From NCBI GenBank assembly GCA_960531495.1, contig OY482846.1:49790361-49854360 (forward strand): a stretch of 64,000 nt of DNA. The letters run 5' to 3'. Both the position numbers and the translations under genes were made by a program. Positions 49,226 through 61,870 of this stretch are shown piece by piece. Each line of letters begins with the position of its first letter. Within the stretch, counting starts at the first letter, position 1. Under the pieces are notes generated by a model. It was not told the origin of the DNA, searched no databases, and worked only from the letters and a program-made list of their open reading frames with translations. This stretch comes from Zeus faber (lineage: Eukaryota; Chordata; Actinopteri; Zeiformes; Zeidae).

Positions 49226-50012
49226 AATATTTTTGTGGATATTGTTATGATTAATGATCCAAATAGTCTCCAACTGAAGGACAAAATCAGTTCAACTGTC
49301 TATTTTCAGCACCAGCAGATATTCTCGAGGAGATTCTTTGAATATGATGAGGAATAATAACAATTACAAACTACTTCCTGCAGCCTTGCCTCTGATTTTC
49401 AACGATGCCCATCGGATTGCGCCGCTAATCTGACATTTTCTGGATTCCGAGGAATAAAGCGCATGCAGGAGGTTTATCCTCATCAGGAGGTTTGAAAAGG
49501 TTAAATCTGGCTGCACTGTTGTTGTTGTTGTTGTTGTTGTTGTGAACAGTAAAGTCCCACGCTGCTTTAAATCGCTTGCTGCTGACTGAGTAGTTTCACT
49601 CACTCCCACTAAATCCCCAAATACAAATGAAAGTACTAGAGGTTTCACAAATATCACAATATTTAATGGGCATTATTTTTATGAGTTCATTATTATTATT
49701 ATTATTATTATTATCATTATTATTATTATTATTATTATTAATAATAATAACAATAATAATAATAATAATATTTGAAATATTATTATTGATTATTATTGTT
49801 AATAAATAATACAAAAAAATATTTCTCTCATTACATAAATGGCCACATTGTAATCAGAAACACAATTTACTTGAGTAAAGTAAAGCTGCTGAAGTTACTT
49901 TTCAATGACTTTCTTCCCAAACAATCGTTGATCTTTGTCCTTGTTTGATGACTCGTTTAAAGCTCAAATGTCAAACAGATTCCCTCATTTTGAAAACTGT
50001 GAGGAGAATAAC

Positions 50013-51455
50013 CAGGGCTGCAATATTGACAAAATCACAATATTTTTGACAAATACCTCGATATCAATGAACTAGTACTAACAGTATTTTGGGGATGGCT
50101 ATTGCCGCTTCCATAAGGTATTTACACAGTAAACTACTTGAGAAACCGTCAGTAGTGCTGTGGATGTTCGGACCAGCAAGCAGCAGGGTTGAGTAGCGTC
50201 TATACGTTAATGCCAACGTTCTTCTATTTTCAGTGAGTTTGTAAAGTTGAGTCAACGTTTCCTGATTTAAACGTAGATCGTTGTGAATCAAACTTCGACG
50301 TCGACGCGTGTAAAACGTTCCGGCTCCGACGAGACCTCAACCACGTTGATAAGTCGCGTGATTGTCGTGTTTAGGAAACTTTGAGGCCGAAAAAACGCCA
50401 AGGAGAGTAATACGAAAATAAAAGACGAGCAATGGGCAGCAACACACGGAGGCCATTTCAGTCCCGTTAGTTCTGAACTACGTTTTGAAGGTTTTTTCCT
50501 CAAGCAGCCGTAGAAGGAGGGATGCACCTGTACGGATTCAGCCTGATCCTCATCTCACTTGTCGTCAAGGACAAGTATTGTACAAGGACTGTAAATACTT
50601 GTATTATGTAATTGTTTATGGTCATTGTTGCCAGTTATTATAATTTGGGAAGTTTGTATTCATTGATATCTCTGGAATGTCTATAAATTATGAGTGATGT
50701 GATTGTGTTTTTACTCTGGTGCGTGTCAGTTGTCCTCAGAAGCGACTATGTTTATGACGTCTAATACGCTGCGCTTTGTTTCATCCAATTGTCTTCTGGT
50801 GATACTTTCATCGAATTATTCTCAGGCATAATAACGGTAAATAGTAATGAAGTAATACCTGTTGCTGTGTAACTCCATATGGTTAAGAGTTTGTATCTTA
50901 TATTCCTTTAGTTTAAGTCCAGTCAGCATTACTGATCAAGAACCTCTTCCACAGAACTGAACTGGGACTTTCATCCCATCTGGATGGTTGGAACTCCCCC
51001 CAACACATATCTTATTCATTTTGACGGTGGCTTCATCGGATCCATGACATCCATAAAGTTCTGACGTCAGTGACATAAGTACATGCCGCCATCTTGGTGA
51101 GGTCCCGATTGAATACAATCACTAGACGGCCACGCGATCACGTGACCTGTGCCAGCCGCTATTTGCGCAGGAGCACGCGTTGCGGTGATGATAAAAAGTA
51201 CCGCTTTTCACTAAGTTTTTCCACAATAATGGACCGATCTGGATCCAACTTGGACGACGGCGTGTCGAAACTGCCCCAAACACATTTATTCATCTTGTCT
51301 GTGAGTGCGGTGGCTCCATGACATTCTCACACCACTGACATCAACTTCTCAGTTTAAAAAGTGCCTCGGCAGAAAAACGGGAAACACTTTCCTAGACAAT
51401 ATCAAGTCTTGTACCGCCATATCAATATTATAATGTTATATATCACCCAGCCCTG
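50013..51455. mobile_element. candidate 1.44-kb hAT-like non-autonomous element
   Basis: The left end CAGGGCTGCAATATTG and the right end ATATATCACCCAGCCCTG share the inverted terminus CAGGGCTG. The 8-bp flanks AGAATAAC and ATCATAAC agree at 6 of 8 positions. Two related segments inside (about 50978-51050 and 51250-51322) share CCCCAA-ACA, TATTCATTTTG-like and GGTGGCT blocks. No transposase frame is seen. Confidence 0.45.
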
Positions 51456-51644
51456 ATCATAACAATAGACAATCTATCATAAACTAAGAGAAGTATAGTA
51501 TGAAACATGTTCTTTATTCTTAATTCTCTACATGATTAGTGCATCCTTGTCGATATTAATATAATATTGATAGATCTGCCTTAGTTTCACTCTTTTCAAG
51601 CCAAACACTGGAGGGACGGTACTTTAGGGATGTGGTGTTACTCC

Positions 51645-51727
51645 CTGTAGGGCAGTATTCCCTGTAGGGAAGTATTCCCTGCAGGGTGGTATTCACTGCA
51701 GGGCGGTATTCCCTGCAGGGCAGCTTT
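51645..51727. repeat. 17-18-bp tandem repeat
   Basis: About five copies built on GTATTCCCTGCAGGGCG. Each contains the PstI-type palindrome CTGCAG or a variant. Confidence 0.85.
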
Positions 51728-53091
51728 CCCCAAGACGTGACCGGACAGTACGATGATGCGTTAAACTAGCTGGACGCGCCGCGACGGGATAGACCCCGGA
51801 TCCGACGACCCCGGGTTTCTCTTTCAAACCTCGGCCATCTGTCCTGCCTCCCTCCTGCACCGTTCTGTCCGTGGCGGATTAAAACAATACTCTGACCCGG
51901 TCGTTAATCCCCCGGATCCGTTTCACCACCAGCCAGCGAGCTCTCCGCCAGGATCCCAGCTCCAGGACGAGGTTCAGGGGGAGATCCACTTAGTGCGGCT
52001 CAGAGATGGAAGAGTAACTATCACAACGTGGCCGCGACGGGTCTTTCATCCACCGGGTTTATTTCGGGGCCACGGCGCCGGACGGACATTGGCTTCCGGC
52101 CCAAAACTGCTCCGGGGTCCATGTGACGGATGTGAAAGCCCCGTAGAGAGGACCTACTCGGTTCATTCTCCAGGTTTAAGAATAAGCACAAGGATCCTCT
52201 GATGCCCCGAGGTACGACAGTAATATGAATCATGGGACAAACAAAGAGGGCGGGAGCGGGGAGAGCGGCCTTTCAGTCCGCGTACACAAAGAAACCCTGC
52301 GGAAGCCATAACCAGCCCCGACCCAGGAGGAGCCGCGACATCTCCAACGGGTGAAGTGAGTCGCGGCGAGTCGAAAAAGCACCGGAGCTGAACTCCTCAC
52401 GTGGCTCAGAGCCAATTTATTATCCCCTGAAAACGCCGCGGTCGGGACGCCTGGTTCCGCTCGTTGTCCGAACCAAAAGAAACACGTCCTCTCCTCCGCG
52501 TCACGGTTGTTTCGCGCCGGGAGACGCGAAGCCCAGAAGGCGACGTCTCTCTGAAAGAAAATGCCTCTTCCGTTCCAAAGAAAATCTGAAAATTCCAACC
52601 GAGGTTGAACAAACGAGGTGATTGAAATGGACTCAAAGCCCCGACTCCTCCGCGGCGTCTCCAGACCAGGCAGAGTGACGCCGATCAGCTGCCGAAACAA
52701 CTTCCTTTGTGTTGAGTCTAACGACGGCATCGTGCCACGCTCGCCTCAAGGACTGAACTCCAAAAAAAAAAAAAAAGGACTGAACTCCAGACCGAACGTG
52801 GAGGTTCAGCAGCGTCGGCTGCGTGTGGCTGGGTCGGCGTGAGCCACCTGAAGGACGACCACCAAGCAAAATGCAACCCAGCGCAGGACACCCAGGAGGA
52901 CCTAGAATGCTCCTTTTAACGCAAGTTCAAATCAAAACATGTTTCTGAAGGGTTCTTTGGCCGGAAATACCACTCATATTATGGGCTTCCAGGTTCCGTT
53001 GTATTTAGTATGAAAACGTTCACTGATTTCACCTTAAATCTTTTAAGATGAGAAATACTCAATCCAGCTGCTGAATCTTCATCATATGACA

Positions 53092-53290
53092 TCTACGAGG
53101 CGTCATTTAAAGGTGTGGTTGCCGTGCTCCAGGCTTGTGGGAGACAGGGACACCGCACCACCACGCAGCGCAGCAGGATGTTGCTTCATGTAAACGTCGG
53201 AAAATAAAATTAAATAAAATTCATTCCATAAAATTTGTTAAATATGTACATCTACAATAAAAACACTGTTTTTATTTGGGGAAGCGCACA
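53092..53290 (+). repeat. dispersed repeat shared with mdn1 intron m12-m13
   Basis: TCTACGAGGCGTCATTTAAA and TTGCCGTGCTCCAGGC correspond to 7838-7905. An A/T-rich stretch with ACAATAAA follows in both. Confidence 0.6.
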
Positions 53291-53665
53291 GGGATGGTGC
53301 ACCGCAGCCTCCGGTCTGACACATACTTTGTTCTGTTTTAGAAAGAAACACAAAGAGGAATTATTTTTGAAATATTTACATTTCCATCGTCTGCAGTTTG
53401 CTCAGGGACGGTTAGTACTAATTCCTCTTTCCTTTCAAAGATTTGTTTTTTTTTTGAGTTACTCAGATGGAGCGCGGTTCTAATTAGGACGACTCCCTCA
53501 GTGACGTCGATCAGGCAGAAAATGTGAACGGCTGGTTTTAGGAAACAAAGATCATCAAAAAATGAGTGAGTTGTTTTACTTCACAGTGTGTTGTTAGTAC
53601 TTCACTAAAACAGTGACTTTAGAGTAAAAGGTCCCTGTAAGGGAGCCCCCAGCGTGCAGACTAGC

Positions 53666-54384
53666 TGATACTAAGTTAAGTATTACGTTGATACTACGTT
53701 AAGTATTACATTGATACTAAGTTAAGGATTACGTTGATACTAAGTTAAGTATAACGTTGATACTAAGTAAAGTATAACGTTGATACTAAGTAAAGTATTA
53801 AGTTAATACTAAGTAAAGTATTAAGTTGAAACAAAGTTAAGTATTACTTTGATACAAAGTAAAGTATTAAGTTGAAACAAAGTAAACTATTAAGTTGATA
53901 CTAAGTAAAGTATTCAGTTGATACTAAGTAAAGTATAACGTTGATACAAAGTAAAGTATTAAGTTAATACTAAGTAAAGTATTAAGTTGAAACAAAGTGA
54001 AGTATTACTTTGATACAAAGTAAAATATTAAGTGGATAGAAAGTAAAGTATTCAATTGATACAAAGTAACGTCTTAAGTTGATACTAAGTAACGTATTAA
54101 GTTGATACAAAGTAAAGTATTATATTGATAGAAAGTAAAGTATTAAGTTGATACAAAGTAAAGTATTAAGTTAATACTAAATAAAGTATTAGGTTAAAAC
54201 AAAGTGAAGTATTACTTTGATACAAAGTATTAAGTTGATACAACGTAAAGTATTAAGTTGATACTAAGTAAAGTATTAACTTGATACAAAGTAAAGTATT
54301 CAGTTGATACAAAGTAACGTCTTAAGTTGATACTAAGTAACGTATTAAGTTGAAACAAACAAAGTGAAGTATTATGTTGATGCT
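53666..54384. repeat. 23-bp AT-rich minisatellite
   Basis: Units of the type GATACAAAGTAAAGTATTAAG plus TT with point variants. The array is about 0.72 kb, or about 31 units. Confidence 0.96.
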
Positions 54385-55394
54385 ACTTCCCAAGTATGAA
54401 GTCAAATCTAAAGTCTATTCCTGGCAGGACATTAGTTTTCCTGCTGGAATGCTAATACATCTTTACATAAGTCAGGTTTCACATCAGACATTTTATACAC
54501 AGTATGTGCTTGATGCATACCAGGCTTGGTAATTAAATATTTTCACTAAATACATGTTTTGAACAGACCTCTATGGGAATCCAGGCTCCAGTTGGCATGT
54601 GCAGATAGAGACCAAGTCCCAAACACCAGGAGGCCTTGGGAGCCTCGTCAAGGTCGTGTTTTGTTGTTTTTTTATAGATTTGAACAAAGTTTTTTGTCCC
54701 AAAAAAAGAATCTAAAATCCCTGCTCCACATGTCCAGCCCCCTGCTGAGGACCCTCTGCCAGATGCTCCCCCCTATACATTTCATATATTTCACTATTTC
54801 AGTATTTTTATGCTATTTGTGTATATTTCACCATTTGCATTTTATTTTGTGTTAAGTTTGGACTTTGAACTTCTACTATTATCAAAAAGTAGAAGTTTTA
54901 ACTCCACTTGAGTAAAAAGCACTTTGAGAAAACTTGTTTCCAAGTTGTTGTTGTTTTTTTTTATAAATTGAAATTTGTGTCCAAAATATATACTGTATAT
55001 ATATATTTTTTTTTTTTCAAAAAAGAATCTCAAACAGACTCAAACTGGGCCCGTGCTCCACATGTGAGCACCCTCCCCTGGTGCTCCCGGCTCTGGTGTC
55101 CTACTGAGGACCCTCCTCTGGAAGCTGCTTTGTCATGGAGCCCTGAGCCAAACGGGCCCCCAGAGAGCCGGGTCCCATTCAGAGTGCCGCGCCGTGGGGT
55201 GCCTCAGGGACACGCCCGGGTCCTGTCCAGCCTCTCACACGGACATCCCCCCTCCCACCCCCACCCCCACCCCCACCCCACTCCATGTTCTCAATTTAAA
55301 CAACAAATGCGATCAGAGGACCAACGAGACAGAGGGACTGACCAGGAAACAGATGTTCGCTCTCTTTGTATTTAGATGCACTCATGGATTTAAT

Positions 55395-55395
<1 letters not shown>

Positions 55396-55439
<44 letters not shown>
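55396..55439. repeat. (CA)n microsatellite
   Basis: About 22 CA units. Confidence 0.98.
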
Positions 55440-55654
55440 CTCAGAGCTTCTACTTTAAGTAAAAGTACAAATACCCCGACAAAGGAGGATTATTAAAAGT
55501 GAAAATACCACATTGACATTTCCACACAATTAACAGTAATACAGTAAGTACTTAGTGTTAAATGTACTCAAAGTATTCAAAGTAAAAAGTACTTTTCATA
55601 TCCAGTGTCCTGATATAAGAGAGTCTGTACGAGACAATCTGATTGGTTCCTTTT

Positions 55655-55735
55655 TAAATAGAAGAAATAACTTTAATTGATCCCCCGGAAATTCAGGCGT
55701 TGCAGCAGCTGAATAGGGAAAGTAAAGTACATAGT
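55655..55735 (+). mobile_element. LINE-like repeat fragment
   Basis: ACTTTAATTGATCCCCCGGA followed by AATTCAGGCGTTGCAGCAGC is a motif I know from repeated fish non-LTR-derived sequence. There is only one short fragment here. Confidence 0.4.
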
Positions 55736-56175
55736 AAGAGTAGATTCAATTCACAATATTAGCTGTCCAACCGCAAAGAATAACATAAGTAGTAATAATG
55801 AATGGCTCAAGAATGTACGGCATAATTATTTAAATGAAACACAAGAACACTTTGTTTTCTTTTCTTTTTTTAAATGAGAAGTGTAAAGTAGCAGCATTGT
55901 AATACCTCTACATAAACAGAATATATACAACTGAAGTAAGTGAAAACTCAAAAGTCACCAAAGGTATGACAACAGATATTTGAGAGAGATATAGAGACGG
56001 GAGTGTCACCTAAAATGAGTTTGAACTGACGCTGCGTTCCATGGGACCTGGGAAAATTGTAACTTGGCTCGATAGGAAGTGATGCTGCGTTCCATGGGAA
56101 CTGGGAAAACTGTCATTTGTGACTCAGGCGACTAAGCTGGACCCCGTGCACCGCTGCCTGCAGCCATATTTATTA

Positions 56176-56216
<41 letters not shown>

Positions 56217-57892
56217 CGCGTGTCATACTGGGGGCAGTACAACAGCCCCTCACCGCCCACTGTGAATCCCAAAATGCTGACATGCGTCCGTCCGTCTCCA
56301 CGGCTTTAATCCTAAAGGAACGGCGGCAGATGCAGCGTGGGGGGGGGGGGGGGGGGTACAACAATTCATTGTTTCACACTGAACCAATGGAAGGAGATTT
56401 AAAAAAAGACCCCGTGAGGAAAAAAGAGAAAAGAAAGAGGAAAGAGGCTGAAAGAGGCTGAAAGAGGCTGAAAGAGGCTGAAAGCTCCTCTTCCCTCCCA
56501 GCGATTCCCTGGTGCTTTTCACACACGGGTCCGGTGCATCTGCCCAATTATGGGCTTGGAAACGTAAGATATGTAAATCTGACCTTAAATTGAGACCTGC
56601 ATCTCATCCGTTATTCATTGTTGTTCTTCCCGTGTTTTGCTGACATCAAGGTCCTTTTCTTTATTGTTCTGCTACTGCTTGGCTTGGATTTACTAAAAGG
56701 CTTCCTCACAGTTAATTACGGCTTAATTATAGCATTTTGCTGAACTTTATTTGTATTTATGCATCCACATAATGGATCATTTTTGATAATATTATGTTTG
56801 ATATATTTCCCTAATCATTTTATTTTTATTTTAATGTCATTATTTTTATTCTTCATAGCTTTACTTGTCTGTATAAAAAAAACTATTTAGAAACTCTCTT
56901 TTAAAAATGAGTACATAGTAGGGATGTGCGACATTGACAAAATTAGATATTGAAATATTTTTGGACAATAATCTAAGTATCAATAATTTCACAATATTTT
57001 TGGGGGATGCCTCTCGGTGCTTTCGTAAGATATTTACACAGTGGAAACATCACGAGTGATGTGGTTATTATCACCAGATCGCTCTACGGAGGTTAGAAAA
57101 CTAAACTGCCTTCATTTACTGCAATATTACAAAAAAGAAAACAATCTGTCTCATAACAATAAATACAGTCTATGTATATATTATTATTTTTTAAATCATG
57201 CCCAGATGTTTGAGGGCTGCAGTGAAGGCTGCAGCTTTCCCAGCATGCACCGGGACATCTTGAGCATCGCTCCTCTCCCGGTCGGACACCTGACACCGCC
57301 GCCCGCTCCCTGTTTCACCACCTGACGGCCCAGATTGAAAATCAATGCTGAGTCGTTGAGTACTGCGAGTACAGTTTCACGCATGGAAAATGGGTCCCCG
57401 TCGCCCTGGATGCATTAAGGCTCATTATGGTCTGCGCTCCCATCGGCCACCCGGTGCCCTCTGACCTCTGACCCCTGACCCCTGCTGTGGAGCTGCTAAT
57501 CAGCTCCCTGGGGGGGGGGGGGGGGGGACCAGAAGGAGAGATGGGGGGGCAGCGTGGAAGCACTAATCACATGGAGAATGAAGATTAACAAATCATTTTA
57601 TGATGAATGAATTATTATCCCCTCACAGCAAGTATATTCATATGTTTTTCTAAATATTATTGCCTATTTTCTCGGGCGATATTGGTGAAATCAAAGATCA
57701 CAAAATTTTCTATGACTATCTTGATATTGATCATTTGAGGATTATTATTTATGCTTTATCAGATATTTACACACATGACATGTGAGAAGCAATGAGCAGC
57801 AACAACTCAGTCACTAAATGCAATATTATATTACTGTATGAATTATAATCGCAGACGACAATTAGTCTCATAATGCGATATTGATACTATCA

Positions 57893-57893
<1 letters not shown>

Positions 57894-57930
<37 letters not shown>
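57894..57930. repeat. (AT)n tract
   Basis: About 17 AT units after a CACGATATATAT segment that resembles degenerate DNA-transposon ends. Confidence 0.9.
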
Positions 57931-58311
57931 CCCATTATTTAAGGGTAAAATAAGGAGCGTTTTGAACTTTAATAATCAGGCTGTGTTAACTTCACTTGAA
58001 TTTCCAATGAAGCAACTTGAGCAAACCTACTACACTCAAGTAAAATGAATAAAAAAAAATTTGATTAATCAATTACAATAATTAGATTAATTAAAATAAT
58101 TTCATAAAAATGCCTTTAATCGATTTTTAAACGACAGAATCCAAATAACTGTATTTTGTATTTTTTGTTTTCTGTATTTATCATTTTAAAACCCGTGCCC
58201 CTGGAGGGCTGTGGGGGCGGTGGTACCGCGTTTCCCCTTTAACCCTCAAATGTCATGAACAGGTGGATCCCGCTGAGCCCCCTGCTGCGACGCGTCCCTG
58301 GTTATTCTGCA

Positions 58312-58395
58312 GTAAAACTGAAACAAACCGAAACAAACTGAAACAAAGTGAAACAAAGCGAAACAAAGCGAAACAAAGTGAAACAACGCGACACG
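58312..58395. repeat. 10-bp GAAACAAA tandem repeat
   Basis: About eight units GAAACAAAGY. A 15-bp triplicate CGTGGAACCAGCCCC follows at 58541-58583. Confidence 0.92.
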
Positions 58396-58789
58396 GGATC
58401 CGCCCTGTGCACCTTGCGCCGCCTCGCAGGGAGATGACACTAAACAAGCGCACCTCCTTCCTACCTCAGTTCTGCTTTCCCCGGGATTCCTGCTTCTACT
58501 GCTGCAAGCTGCGTCCGACGAGTCCACGGACAGGAGCTCCCGTGGAACCAGCCCCGTGGAACCAGCCCCGTGGAACCAGCCCCGGATCTCCCCGTGGAGC
58601 AGCCTCCTTCCTGCGGCGTCACCTTAACGCTGCGCTCCGTGATTCTGCGCCGCCCGTGTGGACGGAGCCCGCGGGGGGTGAAGCCCGGTGACGTCCCGGT
58701 GCGACGCGGCTCCTTCCTGAAATGTCGCTCCTCTGGGCTCCATCCCCTCCTCCTCCTCCACCCCTTCCCCTTCTCCCTCAGTGCAGAGC

Positions 58790-59135
58790 AAGTGCAGCTC
58801 TGGGGCGCCTCCACCCCCTGGCGTGCAGTAGTAAGAGCCTCCACCCCCTGGTGTAGTGGACCCTCCTTCCCCTGGTGTAGTAAGACCCTCCTCTGAGGAT
58901 CCTCCTCCACCCCCTGGTGTCGTAACCCCTTCTTCCCCTGGTGTAGTAAGACCCTCCCACGAGACTCCTCCTCCACCCCCTGGTGTAGTCAGACCCTCCT
59001 CCACCCCTGGTGTAGTAAGACCCTCCTTCCCCTGGTGTAGTAAGACCCTCCCACGAGACTCCTCCTCCACCCCCTGGTGTAGTAAAAACCCTCCTTCCCC
59101 TCATGTAGTCAGATCCTCCTCTGAGGATCCTCCTC
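58790..59135. repeat. compound minisatellite
   Basis: Units contain CCCCCTGGTGTAGT and AAGACCCTCCT, with a larger repeat of about 120 bp (for example 58935-58990 against 59035-59085 sharing CACGAGACTCCTCCTCCACC). Open frames in several registers are artefacts. Confidence 0.9.
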
Positions 59136-59514
59136 CTCCCCTCACTGATGATGATGTCACTGATGATGATGTCACTGATCCTAAATCACTACTTCATATA
59201 CAAATACACATTCACACGTTCAAAACAGAAGTAACTGTTCGAAAGAAAGTTTAGTAAAAAGATATTTGCTTTGAATGTAGTGAAGTATAAGTATTAATAT
59301 AAGTATAAATATAAGTATACGTATAAATATAAGTATGAGTATAAGTATAAATATAAGTATAAGTATAAGTATAAATATAGGTATAAGTATAAGTATAGTC
59401 TGGTACTATCTACTCAACTCACTGTCAGATACTTTCCTCCTCTGGACTAAAGGACCCTGAACAGGATTGTAGAGCTTGGGTCATTATGAACCAGGAGGAC
59501 CTGGACCCTTCCTC

Positions 59515-60500
59515 TAGGGTGGTCTGTGGTGGTCTATGGGGGTCTGTGGTGGTCTATGGGAGTCTGTGGTGGTCTATGGTGGTCCTGGAAGGTGCATGGA
59601 GGTCTGTGGTGGTCTCTGGGGGTCTCTGGTTGCCTGTGAGGTATTTGGTGGTCTGTGGATGTCTGTCTATGTCCATGGAGCTCAGTGGTGGTCTTGGGTG
59701 GCCTGTGGGAAGTATCTGGTGGTCTGTAGAGGTCTGCTGTCTGTGGGGGTCTGTGGAGGTCTGTGGTTGTCTATGGTGGTCTCTGGTTGCATGTGGAGGT
59801 ATCTAGTGGTCTGTGGAGGTCAGTTGTGGCCTGTGGAGGTCTCTGGTGGTCTGTGGTGGTCCTGGTTGGGCTGTGGAGGCCTGCAGAGGTCTTTGGTGGA
59901 CTCTGGTGGCCTGTGGAGGTATCTGGTGGTCTCTGGTGGCCTGTCTGTAGAGGTCTCTAGAGGTCTTTGGTAGTCTGCGGAGGTCTGTGATGGTCTGCGT
60001 TGGTCTCTGGGGGTCTCTGGTTGTCTGTGGTGGTCTGAGGTAGTCTATGGTGGCCTGTGGAGGTATATGGTGGTCTGTGGAGGTCTGTTGTGCTTTGCGA
60101 TGGTCCTGAGTGGTCTGTGGGCTGCAGAGGTCTGGGGTGTATCTGTGGTGGTCCACGGTTGCCCGTGATGGTCTGTAGAGTTCTCCTGTGGTCTGTGGAG
60201 GTCTCTGGTGGTCTGAAGTGGTGTTTTGGTCTGTGGTGGTCCTGAGTGGTTTGTGGAGGTCTGTGGTGGAACCAGACTAGCCCAGAGGTCTGCGGTGGTC
60301 TACAATGGTATTTGGGGTCTGTGGTGGTCCTGGGTGGTCTGTACCGACCTGTAGACCTCAGTCTGTGGTGCGTGGAGGTCTCTGGTGGTCTGTGGTGATC
60401 TCTGGAGGTCTCTGTGGTCTGTGGTGGTCTGTGGTGGTCTGTGGTGGTCTGTGGTGGTCTGTGGTCTCTGGTGGTCTGTGGTGGTCTCTGGTGGTCTAAT
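59515..60500. repeat. GGTCTGTGGT-type minisatellite
   Basis: About 1 kb of G/T-rich units of roughly 10-14 bp (GGTCTGTGGTGGTCTCTGG type). Its Trp/Gly/Val-rich open frames are artefacts. Confidence 0.93.
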
Positions 60501-61658
60501 TTTAAGGAAAAAATCTGATGTTTTTATCAGAGTTTGGAGGTTTCTGTTACGGGCGTCGTCCACGGCGACACCTCAACGGATGACATCACCTGCAGCGACA
60601 CGCCTCAAAATGGCGGCCGTGGAAAGGTTCCCGCGGTTCCCATCCACCATCACGGTCTTATTTCCCATAATCCGGTTTCATTCGGGTCCGAAGCCGCATC
60701 CTCCTCAAACGCGTCGCTCCTTTCAACTGGTTGACGTCAACACGCGTCATTTGCCCCTGAGGCGTTTTGGGATGGAGCCCTTGGTTGGTGGCCTCTGACC
60801 TCTGACCTCCCCGGCACGCCCCCGGAGCTGTCGCTGGTCTGCCCGGCCCCGGGTGACACGGAGAGGGAGGGAGGGAGGGAGGGAGGGTGTTGCCACGTCT
60901 CCTCCCTCTGCGTCTTTGTGTCCGTCCTCGCCCGCTGTCGGCCCCAGACAAAGGCTCGGCGCTCGGGAGGAATTTGATATCGGATCCGTGAGGACGAGAT
61001 GAACTCTGGGAAAATTCCCGTTTCCCACTGTAACGAGACGACAGCGAACGCCCCAAACGCTCCCGGGGCAAACAAGGCCGTGGACGCAGCGGCAGAGACG
61101 CGGGCGGCGGGTTCAGATGAGGAGCTCAGGCCCCGCTCCTGGAGAGCGGCCCCTCTACACGGACCAGGAACTTGTTGTGGTGAAATTTGTTGGGAGAAAC
61201 CATCATGAATAACAAACATAAATGGAAAGGCGAACAGTCCGTGAGAAGAGGAGAGTAAAGAAATGAATAAAATAATAAGAATAAAAAAGTGAAGTCAAAA
61301 TGAAAAATGTAATTGACGAATATGAACAAATATCCGAAAAATGAAAAATAGTCAGATATATAGATATACATTATGCCATACTATGCACAGGATAAATTAT
61401 TGTATTATATTGTAAATTCTTACCATAAACTTTAAATATGAATTATTACTACGCGCTAACACTGGATATCTTGTGGGATTTTGGTTTTGGGGATATAGTT
61501 AAAAGCTGTTGATGTTGATGTGTTTGTTAACAGGGTGATATTTGATCCTCTCAGTCTCAAAGAGTAGAAATGTGTTTATTTTCAAACCCACGTTGGTCGT
61601 TTGCAGGAAAAAAACAATGAATCGTCTGAACTTTCGATGTTTCTTGTGTCAATGGGGG

Positions 61659-61870
61659 TGGGGGGGTAGCTCAGGAGGTAGAGCTGGTGGTCTAGTCATC
61701 TAAAGGTTGCTGGTTGGATCCCAGGCTCCTCCTGCTAGCATGCTGTAGTGTCCTTGAGCAAGACACTTAACCCCTCATTGCTCCTGATGGCTGCGTCCGT
61801 CGGTGTTTGAATAATTGTAAGTGGCTTTGGATAAAAGCCTCTGATCAATGACTAAATGTAAATGTAAATG
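61659..61870 (+). mobile_element. tRNA-derived SINE
   Basis: The tRNA-like head carries an A box TAGCTCAGGAGG (61667-61678) and a B box GGTTGGATCCC (61712-61722). The body has CTTGAGCAAGACACTTAACC and GGCTTTGGATAAAAGCCTCT, then TAAATGTAAATG tail repeats. It belongs to the fish SINE type whose 3' tail is shared with LINEs. The RNA polymerase III boxes look intact. Confidence 0.9.

Noticed and set aside
59486-60156. Trp/Gly/Val-rich and Thr/Asp/His-rich frames
   Set aside because: Translations of the GGTCTGTGGT minisatellite.
61659-61735. A functional tRNA gene
   Set aside because: The A and B boxes are tRNA-like, but the sequence runs on into a SINE body and tail and does not fold into a full cloverleaf acceptor stem as far as I can see.
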